Assembly (NCBI GenBank): GCA_001972305.1
Contig: BDDD01002921.1
Span: 62,001 to 126,000 of the forward strand
Reading direction: 5' to 3'
Length of the DNA stretch: 64,000 nucleotides
DNA from: Cephalotus follicularis
Taxonomy: Eukaryota; Streptophyta; Magnoliopsida; Oxalidales; Cephalotaceae
Both the position numbers and the translations under genes were made by a program. This document shows positions 11,176 to 23,161 of this stretch, piece after piece (the first letter of the stretch is position 1; every line of letters begins with the position of its first letter). Under the pieces are notes generated by a model, which had not been told where the DNA came from, made no database searches, and saw only the letters and a program-made list of their open reading frames with translations.

Positions 11176-13172
11176 TGTGACGACCCGAATTCCCTTTTGT
11201 ACTATTCATGCATACATCGTACCGTATTGAACCGTATTAGACCGTACTGAACCGTATTGAATTGAGGTATTCTTATACCTATTGATACTATATTGATCAT
11301 ATGCATGTATAGTCGGGATTCTGGGTTGAGTTTCGGAGAGTTGGTCGAATTGACTATATAAGTCAATTTCTCACTCTTATCTCTTCATTCTTCACTCTTA
11401 TCCCTTTCTCTATCCTTCTCCCCCCCTCTCTCTCTACCTGGAGCCTCCATCTTCATCCCTTGCAGCCAGAATTGCATCTCCATCGACAAGGACAGTGATT
11501 ACAAGTGGTGGCTTACCAATTGAACAAGAAAGTAGCGGATTATTGGGCGATTTCAGTCGATTGATCGATCGTTAGCTTAACTTTTGAAGCTTCAGTGATA
11601 GGTAGGACTTCTTTACTGAATTACCTATTGCTTTATTGATTGAATTGCATGATTGAATGACTGATTGAATGATTGAATTGAATGTATTGAGTGAAATTGG
11701 AGTTTTTAGGGTTTTTAAGTAAATCCTTGACCTAATTGTTAATTAAAGGATTGAAATTGAATTTGGAAGGTTGTAACTAGTCTTACTAACCTCAAATGAT
11801 TAATTGTAAACTTTGGTTTTCAAAGAATGTCTTTTAATTGGATTTTGGCTTGAGCTTGGCCCCATTTTCCACCTAAAAATCGACTCTGCCCGGGAAAGAC
11901 ATCGACCCTTAGCCCAAAGACGTCGATGTCTTTTTCATCTGAGTGCTTTATCCTTGATTCTGTAGCAAATACATCTATGTCTTTCAAAGACGTCGACATC
12001 TTTGCCTCGAGATGTCTCTCCCCTGGAAAGACATTGATGCCGAACATCGATGCGCATTCTCAGGCTGTTTTTATCAAAACGCGTTGACGCCTTTCTCCCA
12101 GGATGTCGACGTCTTTGGCCATTTCTCTACATAAATAGGGAAAGACATCGACGTCTTTCTAAAGACATCGACGTCTTTCCCCCGTTTTAAAGAGGAGTCA
12201 ATGTCTTTCACTAAAGACATCGACGCCTAATGTACTGAAAGAAGTTTTTAACTGTTTTAAAGCTAGTTTTCCATTTCTTTTCACATCGCCACTTGACCGG
12301 AGCCTCACTTGAGGTGTTCAAGTGTTTGAAAACAGTTTTAATGATTGTACTGACCCATTGATTGCTTGAGTCATGAGTGTTGCTGTGAGTCTAAGTCGGT
12401 AAAATGGACGCACGTTCCCATCCCTCCATTAGGCACCACCACTTATCGGCTTTGCTTCGACTTTGTATTGATACACCGATCGATTGCTTGTGCCATGAGT
12501 GTCGTTGTGAGTCTAAGTCGGTACGATGGACGCACGTTCCCATTTCCCCATTGGACACCACCACTTATTGACTTTACTTAATGTTGTTTTGACTCGATTG
12601 ATTGATTGATTGTATTGTATGGATCCTATAGAGCGACCTTGTGGTTTATGTCGGCATGTTAGGTTGACTTTGTCCACCTATTCCATCGATCATTTCTTTT
12701 ATTGTATTGTCATGCTGACGAGCATGTGCTGACGAGCATGATTGATTGACGATTGACGCTCGCTGAGGGCCGTAGCTCCCTAACGGCATCAGTAGCTCCC
12801 TCAGCTGTAGCTCATCTAGATTGTATTGGCCCAACCATAGGCTGGAAGATCTATGTGTTCCAGACCTGATCAGTCTGAGAATCGTAGGTAGATCTCCAAC
12901 CCTTTTTGAAGGACTACCTTCCGTGGGATTACTCACTGCTAACTGATTGACACTGAATTGACATTGGTCGCAAGCTCTATAGGATATTGATTGATTGATT
13001 GGGTGTTTCATACACCGCCATTGAGTGTCTGCCATTGTATTGATTGTTTGTTATAGATCCTATCCGTATGCTCTGTTATGGGCCACTGTCATACGGGTAG
13101 TCTGATCGCGAATTGTACATGTACATTTGCCATGTCATGCATTGATATTGTACACCGCACATTGATATTGTA
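11176..13172 (+). repeat. 5' LTR of element B, 3' end deleted
   Basis: It starts TGTGACGACC and follows the other Tekay LTRs, with TATATAAG at 11355 and a palindrome array at 11890-12230. The match stops at ATTGTA (13172), where gag sequence begins. The last roughly 410 bp of LTR, the primer site and the start of gag are missing. Confidence 0.88.
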
Positions 13173-14276
13173 ACAGTTGCTGAGTACGAGGCGAGATTCA
13201 CGCAGTTAGCCCGATCCGCCCCGTACTTAGTGGAAAACCAAGAGCGTAGAGCAAAGAAGTTCCTTCGAGGACTGAGATTGGATTTGAGGAGGCAACTGAC
13301 CCCCTTCGGGTTGACCTCCTTATCGGATATTTATTCCCGAGCTATGCAGCTTGATGATATTGCAGCTGAGGCTAAACTGATGAGGAATACAGCCCGTACC
13401 AGGCCTACTCCTTCTTCTTGGCAGAGTGGTAGTGACAGTGGTAGTGCTAAATCACAGAAGACTGATAGTAGCCCCTCACCTGGTTCTCAGGGTAGTAATC
13501 AGGACAGCGGGAACCCGTCCCGTTCTCGGAGGAGAGGCAGATCGAGGAACGCACGTCGAGGAGACCGATCTTCAGCACCTTGTCAGGGTACACCCTCCAG
13601 ATTTTCTAGGAGCGGTAATCAGAGTGATACGGTTCCTTGTGTGAATTGCCAGAAGACTAACCATACTTCTGAGAATTGTAGATGGTTCTTGGACCATTGC
13701 CTCGTTTGTGGTGGTCTCGACCACATTGCTAGAGATGGTCCTCGGAGTTCTCATCCTAGAGGATTTGATCAGACACAGCGGGCACAGCCTCCACCAGGAC
13801 CGACAGCTAGTGTACCACCTTCATCCCGTGGGACTTCGCAGTCTAGGGGGAAACAGCCTATGAGTTCTGTTCCGACCGTTCAGGCTAGAGTGTTTGCTAT
13901 GGAACCGAGTGCTGAAGCAGGGTTAGATGTTGTGATTGGAGGTACCATTCGACTCTTTCAGCTTCCAGCGCGGGTTCTTATTGATCCAGGTTCATCCCAT
14001 TCATTCATTGCATTGAATTTTGTCTCCCATGTTGGGTTGAGACCCGAGTACCTTCCTTTCTTTATGGAGGTATCCACACCTCTCGGCGAGTCAGCGACCA
14101 CCGATCGAGTGTGTAGAGATTGTATTGTTGAGATTGATGATCGTTGCTTATTAGCCGATCTTATTGTTTTACCGATGGATTGCCTAGATGTGATTCATGG
14201 CATGGATTGGTTGTCTGCTAGCTTTGCTCAGGTGGATTGTCATCGGAAAGTAGTGGTTTTTAGTCCTCCGGGATGA
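13173..14276 (+). pseudogene. gag-protease of element B, 5' truncated but open
   Basis: The frame is open from the junction to the stop at 14274. It covers the capsid end (VAEYEARFTQLARSAPYL), the Ser/Arg-rich linker, zinc-knuckle-like blocks near 13640-13740 and the protease site LIDPGSSHSFI near 13980. The second knuckle has Gly in place of the last Cys (IARDGP). An ATG at 13230 exists but is internal, so the true start has been lost with the deletion. Element A carries several stops in the same stretch; this copy is the less decayed guide. Confidence 0.85.
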
Positions 14277-16432
14277 CCACCTTTTCGCTTTCTTGGCACC
14301 TTAGAGCCATTGTTTGTTGCGATGATTTCGGCTTTGCATGCGGAAAGATTGTTACTACAGGGATGCCAGGGGTTTCTGGCACACATGCTCGATACAGACA
14401 GATGGTGGTCGGAACTGGAGGATATTCCAGTGGTTTGCGAGTTCGGAGATGTTTTTCCTCGGGATTTGACGTCGTTGCCGCCAGACAGAGAGATAGAGTT
14501 TGTGATTGATTTGATACCAGGAACTACACCGATTTATCGAGCACCGTACCGAATGGAACTGATACAATTGAAAGAGTTAAAGATACAGTTACAGAATTTT
14601 CTCGACAAAGGTTTTATAAGACCTAGTGCTTCACCCTGGCGAGCACCTGTTCTTTTTGTCAAGAAGAAAGATGGATCGCTCCGTATGTGTATCGACTACC
14701 GACAGCTCAATAAAGTTACAGTGAAGAATAAGTACCCTCTACCGCACATTGACGAGCTGTTCGACCAGCTTAGAGGAGCGACAGTGTTTTCTAAGCTCGA
14801 CTTGAGATTGGACTACCACCTGTTGAAAGTCAGACCGGAGGATATTCTGAAGACGGCTTTCAGATCGAGATATGGCCATTATGAGTTCTTAGTTATGCCT
14901 TTTGGTGTGACTAATGCTTCTGCGGCTTTCATGGACCTGATGAACCAAGTGTTCAGACAGTATTTGGATCAGTTCATTGTAGTGTTCATTGACGACCTCT
15001 TGGTCTATTCCAGGAGTGATGAGGAGCATGCCCAGCACCTCTATATTGTATTGCAAACTTTGAGGGATCATCGACTGTATGCCAAATTCAACAAGTGCGA
15101 GTTTTGGCTATCGAAGGTTGCTTTTCTAGGGCATATTGTTTCTGGTGACGGTTTATCAGTGGATCCATCGAAAGTAGAGGCAGTGAAAGATTGGAAACGA
15201 CCGACGAATGCTTCCGAAGTTCGCAGCTTCTTGGGTTTAGCAGGGTATTATCGTCGGTTTATTGAGGGATTTTCCCGTATTGCAAAACCGTTGACCAGAT
15301 TGACACAGATAAACTCTGCCTTTGTATGGGATAGTGATTGTGAAAGAAGTTTTCAAGAGTTGAAAGACAGATTGATTTTCGCTCCTGTCTTAGCCTTGCC
15401 AGACGGGAACGAAGACTTTGTTGTATACACCGATGCTTCTGGAAAGGGCTTGGTTGTGTTCTTATGGAATACGACAAAGTGATTGCATATGCATCGAGGA
15501 AGATCAAACCACATGAAGAAAACTACCCAGTGCATGACTTAGAATTGGCGGCCATTGTCTTTGCTCTTGGAAAATGGCGCCACTACCTTTATGGGACCAA
15601 GTTCATAGTTTTCACTAATCATAAGAGTTTGAGATATCTCTTTTCACAGAAGGAATTGAACATGAGACAGAGAATGTTGTTTGAGCTTCTTAATGATTAT
15701 GATTGTGACACTGAATACCATCCTGGAAAAGCAAATGTCGTTGCAGATGCATTGAGTCGCAAGCTATATTGTATGACTCTTTCCCATATTCAGGTGCAAC
15801 CCGCATTGCTTGACCGGATTAGAGATGCACAGATAGTGGATATTGAATTATAGAAAGTGGCTACTGCTATTGATGAAGGATTGAAACCTGATTTTTCTCT
15901 CTCTACAGATGGGTTATTGAGATACAGGAACAAAATTTGCATTCCAGCCGATAACGAGTTGAAGGAAGAGCTTCTTTCTCAAGCTCATAAATCTCGTCTC
16001 TCTGTCCATCCAGGGAGTACGAAGATGTATCGTGGCCTAAAACTTAGCTATTGGTGGGTTGGCATGAAGAGAGAAATCGTAGAGTTTGTATCTAGATGCC
16101 TCACTTGTCAGCAAGTTAAGGCAGAGCACCAGAGACCGGCAGGTTTGCTTCAGCCTTTGCTCATTTCTGAGTGAAAATAGGAGCACATTACCATGGATAT
16201 CGTGTATGGGTTGCCTCTGACTCGTGACAAACATGATGGTATATGGGTTGTGGTCGATCGACTCACGAAGTCGACCCACTTTCTACCGATTCGGATGACT
16301 TATTCTAGAGAGAAGTTGTCCAGATTGTTCATGAAAGAGATTGTTTATGCACATGGAGCTCCTGTCAGCATTGTTTCGGATCGAGACTCTCACTTCACTT
16401 CCGGGTTTCGGAGGAAGTTACAGGTAGCTATG
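14277..16432 (+). pseudogene. pol of element B: RT, RNase H, partial integrase
   Basis: A frameshift near 14275 separates it from protease. RT is intact over 14600-15180 ([20 protein letters not shown]). RNase H begins near 15390 (YTDASGKGL) and breaks by a one-base loss near 15450; it resumes at 15464 (VIAYASRK). A TAG lies at 15851. Integrase runs from about 15960 with stops at 16172 and 16178 (SE, stop, K, stop, where Trp codons are expected). It ends abruptly at 16432 after FRRKLQVAM, where an inverted LTR begins. Confidence 0.88.
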
Positions 16433-18786
16433 TGCAACACCCCACGCCCGCTGGGCGGATACGTGGCATTACTCTCAATCCAATACAATGGTCGGGACTA
16501 GCAATATAAAAATGCGAAAAACTTAAAACTTTACAAATCCATTCATACAGTTCAAAACAATCTTTTAAAATACAGTCTTTCAATATAAAACCTTACGAAC
16601 TTTTCACTACAATCTCATAACCAGTCCTGCAGTACACAAGCAGTCATGCGATCAAATCAAGTCTTCAATCCTTCTGTCCGCTGCTACCTGCTGCCCTACC
16701 TATGTCGCACACAAAGATACAACACAGTCCCACCCAGAAGGATGGCATTAGCCACACTAGCTAAGCAGAAACCCCATGCAGCATGTATGCATGTACAATG
16801 TGCAATATCGGTGACAATCAATACAAATCAATGTGCGGTGTACAATATCAATGCATGACATGGAAAATGTACATGTACAATTGGCGATCAGACTACCTGT
16901 AGGACAATGGCCCATAACAGAGCATACGGATAGGATCTATAACAAACAATCAATACAATGGCAGACACTCAATGGCGGTGTATGAAACACCCAATCAATC
17001 AATCAATATCCTATAGAGCATGCGACCGATGTCAATTCAGTGTCAATCAGTTAGAAGTGATCAATCCCACGGAAGGTAGTCCTTCGAAAAGGGTGGGAGA
17101 TCTATCCACGGTTCTCAGACAGATCAGGTCTGGAACGCATAGATCTTCCAGCCTATGGCTGGGCCAATACAATCTCGATGAGCTACAGCTGAGGGAGCGA
17201 CTTATGCCGTTAGGGAGCTACGACCCTCAGCGAACGTCAATCGTCAATCAATCGTGCTCGTCAGCATGACAATACAATAAAAGAAACGGTCGACGGAATA
17301 GGTGGACATAGTCAACCTAACATGCCGACGTAAACCACAAGGTCGCTCTATAGGATCCATACAATACAATCAATCACTCAATTGAGTCAGTACAACATTA
17401 AGTAAAGTCAATGAGTGGTGGTGCCTGATGGAGAAATTGGAATGTGCGTCCATCTTACCGACTTAGACTCACAACAACACTTAAGACTTAAGCAATCGAT
17501 CGATGTATCAATACAACGTCGATCCAAGGCCGATAAATGGTGGTGTCTAATGGAGGGATGGAGACGTGCGCCCATTTTACCGACTTAGACTCACAACAAC
17601 ACTCACGACTCAAGCAATCAATCAATTAATCCAATCCTTTAAAACTGTTTTCAAACACTTGAACACCTCAAGTGAGGCTCTAGTCAAGTGGCAATGTGAA
17701 AAGAAGTTAAAAACCAGCTTTAAAACAGTTAAAAACTCCTTTCAGTACATTAGGCGTCGATGTCTTTAGTGAAAGACATCGACTCCTATTTGAAACGGTG
17801 GAAAGACGTCGATGTCTTTAAAAGACATCGATGTATTTCCCTATTTGTGTGGAGACCTGGCCGAAGACGTCGACGTCCTTTAAGAAAGGCGTCGACGCGT
17901 TTCAATAAAAATAGCCTGAGAATGCACATCGATGTTCGGCATCGACGTCTTTCCAGGGGAGAGACATCTCGAGGCAAAGATGTCGACGTCTTTGAAAGGC
18001 GTCGATGTCTTTGCTGCAGAATCAAGGATATAGTACTCGTATGAGAAAGACATTGACGTCTTTGGGCTAAGGGTCGATGTCTTTTCCGGGCAAAGTCGAT
18101 TTTGTGCAGAAAATAGGGCCAATCTCGGGTCAAAATCCAATTTAAAGCCATTATTTGAAAACCAAAGTTTACAATCAATCATTTGAGGTTAGTAAGACTA
18201 GTTACAACCTTCCAAATTCGATTTCAATCATTCAATTTAACAATTAGGTCAAGGGTTTGCTATAAACCCTTAAAACCTCAATTCAATCACTCAATCACTT
18301 AATTCAATTATGCAATTCAATCAATCAATCAATCAATAAAACAGTAGGCAATTCAGTAAAGAAGTCCTACCTTTCACTAAAGCTTCAAAGGTTGAACTAA
18401 CGATCGATCAATCGACTGAAAACGCCCAATAATCCGCCACTTTCTTATTCAATCGGTAAGCCACCACTTGTAATCACTGTCCTTGTCGATGGAGATGCAG
18501 TTCCAGCTGCAAGGGAGGAAGATGGAGGCTCCAGCTAGAGAGACAGAAGGAGAAGGATAGAGAGAGAAGAGGAAATGAGAATAATGAGAGGAAAGAGAGA
18601 AAGAATTGACTTAAATAGTCGATTCGATCAACTCTCCGAAACTCGGCCCAAAATCCCGACTATACATGCATATGATCAATACAGTATCAATAGGTATAAG
18701 AATACCTCAATTCAATACGGTTCAGTACGGTCTAATACGGTATGATGTATGCATGAACAGTACAAAAGGGAATTCGGGCCGTCACA
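16433..18786 (-). repeat. Inverted Tekay LTR inside element B
   Basis: The plus-strand sequence starts TGCAACACCCC and ends GGGCCGTCACA, the reverse complement of the Tekay LTR. Its length is 2354 bp. It carries the palindrome array (17752-18085) and is followed by an inverted purine tract. It serves as the 3' LTR of the minus-strand fragment to its right. Confidence 0.9.
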
Positions 18787-20177
18787 TTCTCCCCCCCTTA
18801 AAAGAATCTGGTCCCCAGATTCATCGGTCAAACAATCAAACAGTCAAAAAGGAAAGGATATGTCTCTCTCATATTGTCCTCGCGCTCCCAGGTGCGCTCC
18901 ATAGAACCATGATACTGCCATAGAACACTGACCAAAGGAAGTCGAGAACGCATGCTCGAAGCATGTCCTCCAAAGTCTGAATGGTCCTTTCGGACAACCC
19001 ATCTGTTTGGGGATGAAAAGTAGTGCTGAAACTCAACTCTGTACCCATAGCTACCTGTAACTTCCTCGAAAACCCGGAAGTGAAGCGAGAGTCTCGATCC
19101 AAAACAATGCTGATAGGAGCTCCATGTGCTTTAACAATCTCTTTCATGAACAATCTGGACAACTTCTCTCTAGAATAAGCCATCCGAATCGGTAGAAAGT
19201 GGGCCGACTTCGTGAGTCGATCGACCACAACCCATATACCATCATGTCTGTCACGAGTCAGAGGCAACCCATACACGATATCCATGGTAATGTGTTCCTG
19301 TTTCCACTCAGGAATGAGCAAAGGCTGAAGCAAACCTGCTGGTCTCTGGTGCCCTGCCTTAACTTGTTGACAAGCGAGGCATCTAGATACAAACTCTACG
19401 ATTTCTCTCTTCATGCCAACCCACCAATAGCTAAGTTTTAGGTCACGATACATCTTCGTACTCCCTGAATGGATAGAGAGACGAGATTTATGAGCTTGAG
19501 AAAGAAGCTCTTCCTTCAACTCGCTATCGGCTGGAATGAAAATTTTGTTCATGTATCTCAATAACCCATCTGTAGAGAGAGAGAAATCGGGTTTCAATCC
19601 TTCATCAATAGCAGTAGCCACTTTCTGTAATTCAATATCCACTATCTGTGCATCTCTAATCCGGTCAAGCAATGCAGGTTGCACCTGAATATGGGAAAGA
19701 GTCATACAAGATACCTTGCGACTCAATGCATCTGCAACGACATTGGCTTTTCCAAGATGATATTCGATATCACAATCATAATCATTAAGAAGCTCAAACC
19801 ACCTTCTCTGTCTCATGTTCAATTCCTTCTGTGAAAAGAGATATCTCAGACTCTTATTACTAGTGAAAACTGTGAACTTGGTCCCATAAAGATGTGGCGC
19901 CATTTTCCAAGAGCAAAGACAATGGCCGCCAATTCCAAGTCATGCACTGGGTAGTTTTCTTCATGTAGTTTGATCTTTCTCGATGCATATGCGATCACTT
20001 TTCCGTATTGCATAAGATCACAACCAAGCCCCTTTCTAGAAGCGTCGGTGTATACAACAAAGTCTTTGTTCCCGTCTGGTAAGGCTAGGACAGGAGCGGA
20101 AATCAATCTGTCTTTCAACTCTTGAAAACTTATTTCACAATCGCTATCCCTTACAAAGGCATCGTTCTTCTGTGTCA
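18787..20177 (-). pseudogene. Minus-strand Tekay pol fragment: RNase H, integrase, chromodomain tail
   Basis: Read on the minus strand from 20176: SFQELKDRL, RNase H ([12 protein letters not shown]), a frameshift near 19890, then integrase ([36 protein letters not shown]). A deletion then joins VLDF directly to the chromodomain tail near 18937 and to the purine tract at 18787-18801. The codon at the RNase H/integrase border is CAG here but TAG in elements A and B, so this fragment comes from a different, less decayed donor. It lacks protease and RT. Confidence 0.87.
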
Positions 20178-20306
20178 GTATCATGGTTCTATGGAGCGCA
20201 CCTGGGAGCGTGAGGACGATATGAGAGAGATATATCCTTTCCTATTCGATTGATTGATCGTTTGACTGATGAATCTGGGGACCAGATTCCTTTAAGGAGG
20301 GGAGAA
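20177..20306 (+). pseudogene. Chromodomain tail and purine tract, plus strand
   Basis: Plus-strand sequence resumes with [13 protein letters not shown] and the stop, then a purine tract at 20292-20306 before the LTR. The joint with the minus fragment at 20176-20177 shares the bases CA, which suggests end joining. The rest of integrase is missing. Confidence 0.8.
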
Positions 20307-23161
20307 TGTGACGACCCGAATTCCCTTTTGTACTGTTCATGCATATATCGCACCGTATTGGACCGTACTGAACCGTATTGAATTGAGGTATTCTTATACC
20401 TATTGATACTGTATTGATCATATGCATGTATAGTCGGGATTCTGGGCTGAGTTTCGGAGAGTTGGTCGAATTGACTATGTAAGTCAATTTCTCACTCTTA
20501 TCTCTTCATTCTTCACTCTTCTCCCTCTCTCCATCCTTCTCCCCCTCTCTCTCTCTCTACATGGAGCCTCCATCTTCATCCCTTGCAGCCGAAATTGCAT
20601 CTCCATCGACAAGGACAGTGATTACAAGTGGTGGCTTGCCGATTGAACAAGAAAGTAGCGGATTATTGGGCGATTTCAGCCGATTGATCGATCGTTAGCT
20701 CAACTTTTGTAGCTTCAGTGATAGGTAGGACTTCTTTACTGAATTACCTACTGCTTTATTGATTGAATTGCATGATTGAATGACTGATTGAATGATTGAA
20801 TTGAATGTATTGAGTGAAATTGGGGTTTTTAGGGTTTTTAAGTAAATCCTTGACCTAATTGTTAATTAAAGGATTGAAATTTAATTTGGAAGGTTGTAAC
20901 TAGTCTTACTAACCTCAAATGATTAATTGTAAACTTTGGTTTTCAAAGAATGTCTTTTAATTGGATTTTGGCTTGAGATTGGCCCCATTTTCCACCTAAA
21001 AATCGACTCTGCCCGAGAAAGACATCGACCCTTAGCCCAAAGACGTCGATGTCTTTTTCATCTGAGTGCTTTATCCTTGATTCTACAGCAAAGACATCGA
21101 CGTCTTTCAAAGACGTTGACGTCTTTGCCTCGAGATGTCTCTCCCCTGGAAAGACATCGATGCCGAACATCGATGCGCATTCTCAGGCTATTTTTATCGA
21201 AACGCGTTGACGCCCTTCTCCTAGGACGTCGACGTCTTTGGCCAATTCTCTACATAAATAGGGAAAGACATCGACGTCTTTCTAAAGACATCGATGCCTT
21301 TCCCCCGTTTTAAAGAGGAGTCGATGTCTTTCACCAAAGACATCGATGCCTAATGTACTGAAAGAAGTTTTTAACTGTTTTAAAGCTAGTTTTTATTAAT
21401 TGTAAACTTTGGTTTTCAAAGAATGTCTTTTAATTGGATTTTGGCTTGAGATTGGCCCCATTTTCCACCTAAAAATCGACTCTGCCCGAGAAAGACATCG
21501 ACCCTTAGCCCAAAGACGTCGATGTCTTTTTCATCTGAGTGCTTTATCCTTGATTCTACAGCAAAGACATCGACGTCTTTCAAAGACGTTGACGTCTTTG
21601 CCTCGAGATGTCTCTCCCCTGGAAAGACATCGATGCCGAACATCGATGCGCATTCTCAGGCTATTTTTATCGAAACGCGTTGACGCCCTTCTCCTAGGAC
21701 GTCGACGTCTTTGGCCAATTCTCTACATAAATAGGGAAAGACATCGACGTCTTTCTAAAGACATCGATGCCTTTCCCCCGTTTTAAAGAGGAGTCGATGT
21801 CTTTCACCAAAGACATCGATGCCTAATGTACTGAAAGAAGTTTTTAACTGTTTTAAAGCTAGTTTTTCACTTCTTTTCACATCGCCACTTGACCGGAGCC
21901 TCACTTGATGTGTTCAAGTGTTTGAAAACAGTTTTAATGATTGCACTGACCCATTGATTGCTTGAGTCATGAGTGTTTCTCTGAGTCTAAGTCGGTAAAA
22001 TGGACGCACGTTCCCATCCCTCCATTAGGCACCACCACTTATCGGCTTTGCTTCGACGTTGTATTGATACACCGATCGATTGGTTGTGCCATGAGTGTCG
22101 TTGTGAGTCTAAGTCGGTACGATAGACGCACGTTCCCATTTCTCCATTGGACACCACCACTTATTGACTTTACTTAATGTTGTATTGACTCGATTGATTG
22201 ATTGATTGTATTGTATGGATCCTATAGAGCGACCTTGTGGTTTATGTCGGCATGTTAGGTTGACTTTGTCCACCTATTTCGTCGATCGTTTCTTTTATTG
22301 TATTGTCATGCTGACGAGCACGATTGATTGACGATTGACGCTCGCTGAGGGCCGTAGCTCCCTCAGTTGTAGCTCATCTAGATTGTATTTGCCCAGCCAT
22401 AGGCTGGAAGATCTATGTGTTCCAGACCTGATCAGTCTGAGAACCGTAGGTAGATCTCCCACCCTTTTTGGAGGACTACCTTCTGTGGGATTGATCACTG
22501 CTAACTGATTGACACTGAATTGACATTGTTCGCACGCTCTATAGGATATTGATTGATTGATTGGGTGTTTCATACACCGCCATTGAGTGTCTGCCATTGT
22601 ATTGATTATTTGTTATAGATCCTATCCGTATGCTCTGTTATGGGTCACTGTCATATGGGTAGTCTGATCACCAATTGTACATGTACATTTGTCATGTCAT
22701 GCATTGATATTGTACACCGCACATTGATATTGTATTGATTGTCACCGATATTACACATTGTACATGCATACATGCTGCATGGGGTTTCTGCTTAGCCAAT
22801 GTGGCTAACCCCGTCCTTCAGGGTGGGGCTGCGTTGTATCTTTGTGTGTGACATAGGTAGGACAGCAGGTAGCAACGGACATAAGGATTGAAGACTTGAT
22901 TTGATCGCATGACTGCTTGGGTACCGCAGGACTGGTTATGAGATTGTAGTGAAAAGTTTGGAAGGTTTTATATTGAAATGCTGTATTGTAAAAGATTGTA
23001 TTGTACTGTGTGAATGGATTTGTATTGTATCTTCCGCAAGTGTTATATATTGTAAAGTTTTAAGTTTTCCGCATTTTTTATATTACTAGTCCCGACCATT
23101 GTTTTGTGTATTGGATTGAGAGTAATGCCACGTGTCCGTCCTGCGGGCTCTTGGTGTTACA
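20307..23161 (+). repeat. 3' LTR of element B with internal duplication
   Basis: It starts TGTGACGACC after the purine tract and ends GGTGTTACA at the GGGAC duplication. Its length of 2855 bp exceeds its sisters because of a 473-bp tandem duplication (20922-21867). Without that it would be 2382 bp. Confidence 0.92.
20922..21867. repeat. 473-bp tandem duplication in the LTR
   Basis: The unit 20922-21394 is followed directly by 21395-21867. The copies look identical by eye, including encoded reading frames, so the duplication is recent or has been kept uniform. The unit contains the whole palindrome array, so the array is doubled here. Confidence 0.93.

Larger units (their letters stand above)
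11176..23161 (+). mobile_element. Composite, rearranged Tekay-type gypsy element (element B)
   Basis: Outer ends are TGTGACGACC and GGTGTTACA with GGGAC duplications at 11171-11175 and 23162-23166, so one insertion event set the borders. Inside, the order is not canonical: truncated 5' LTR, truncated gag, protease to partial integrase (plus), an inverted LTR with pol fragment (minus, 16433 to 20176), a chromodomain tail (plus) and the 3' LTR. The inverted part was therefore acquired after, or together with, internal deletion. Sequence is close to element A throughout. Confidence 0.9.

Noticed and set aside
20936..21786. Two identical 125-residue open frames (and the minus-strand frames rich in KDVDVF words)
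   Set aside because: They arise from the palindrome array read as protein, inside an LTR and duplicated with it. There is no start context, no domain and no codon bias.
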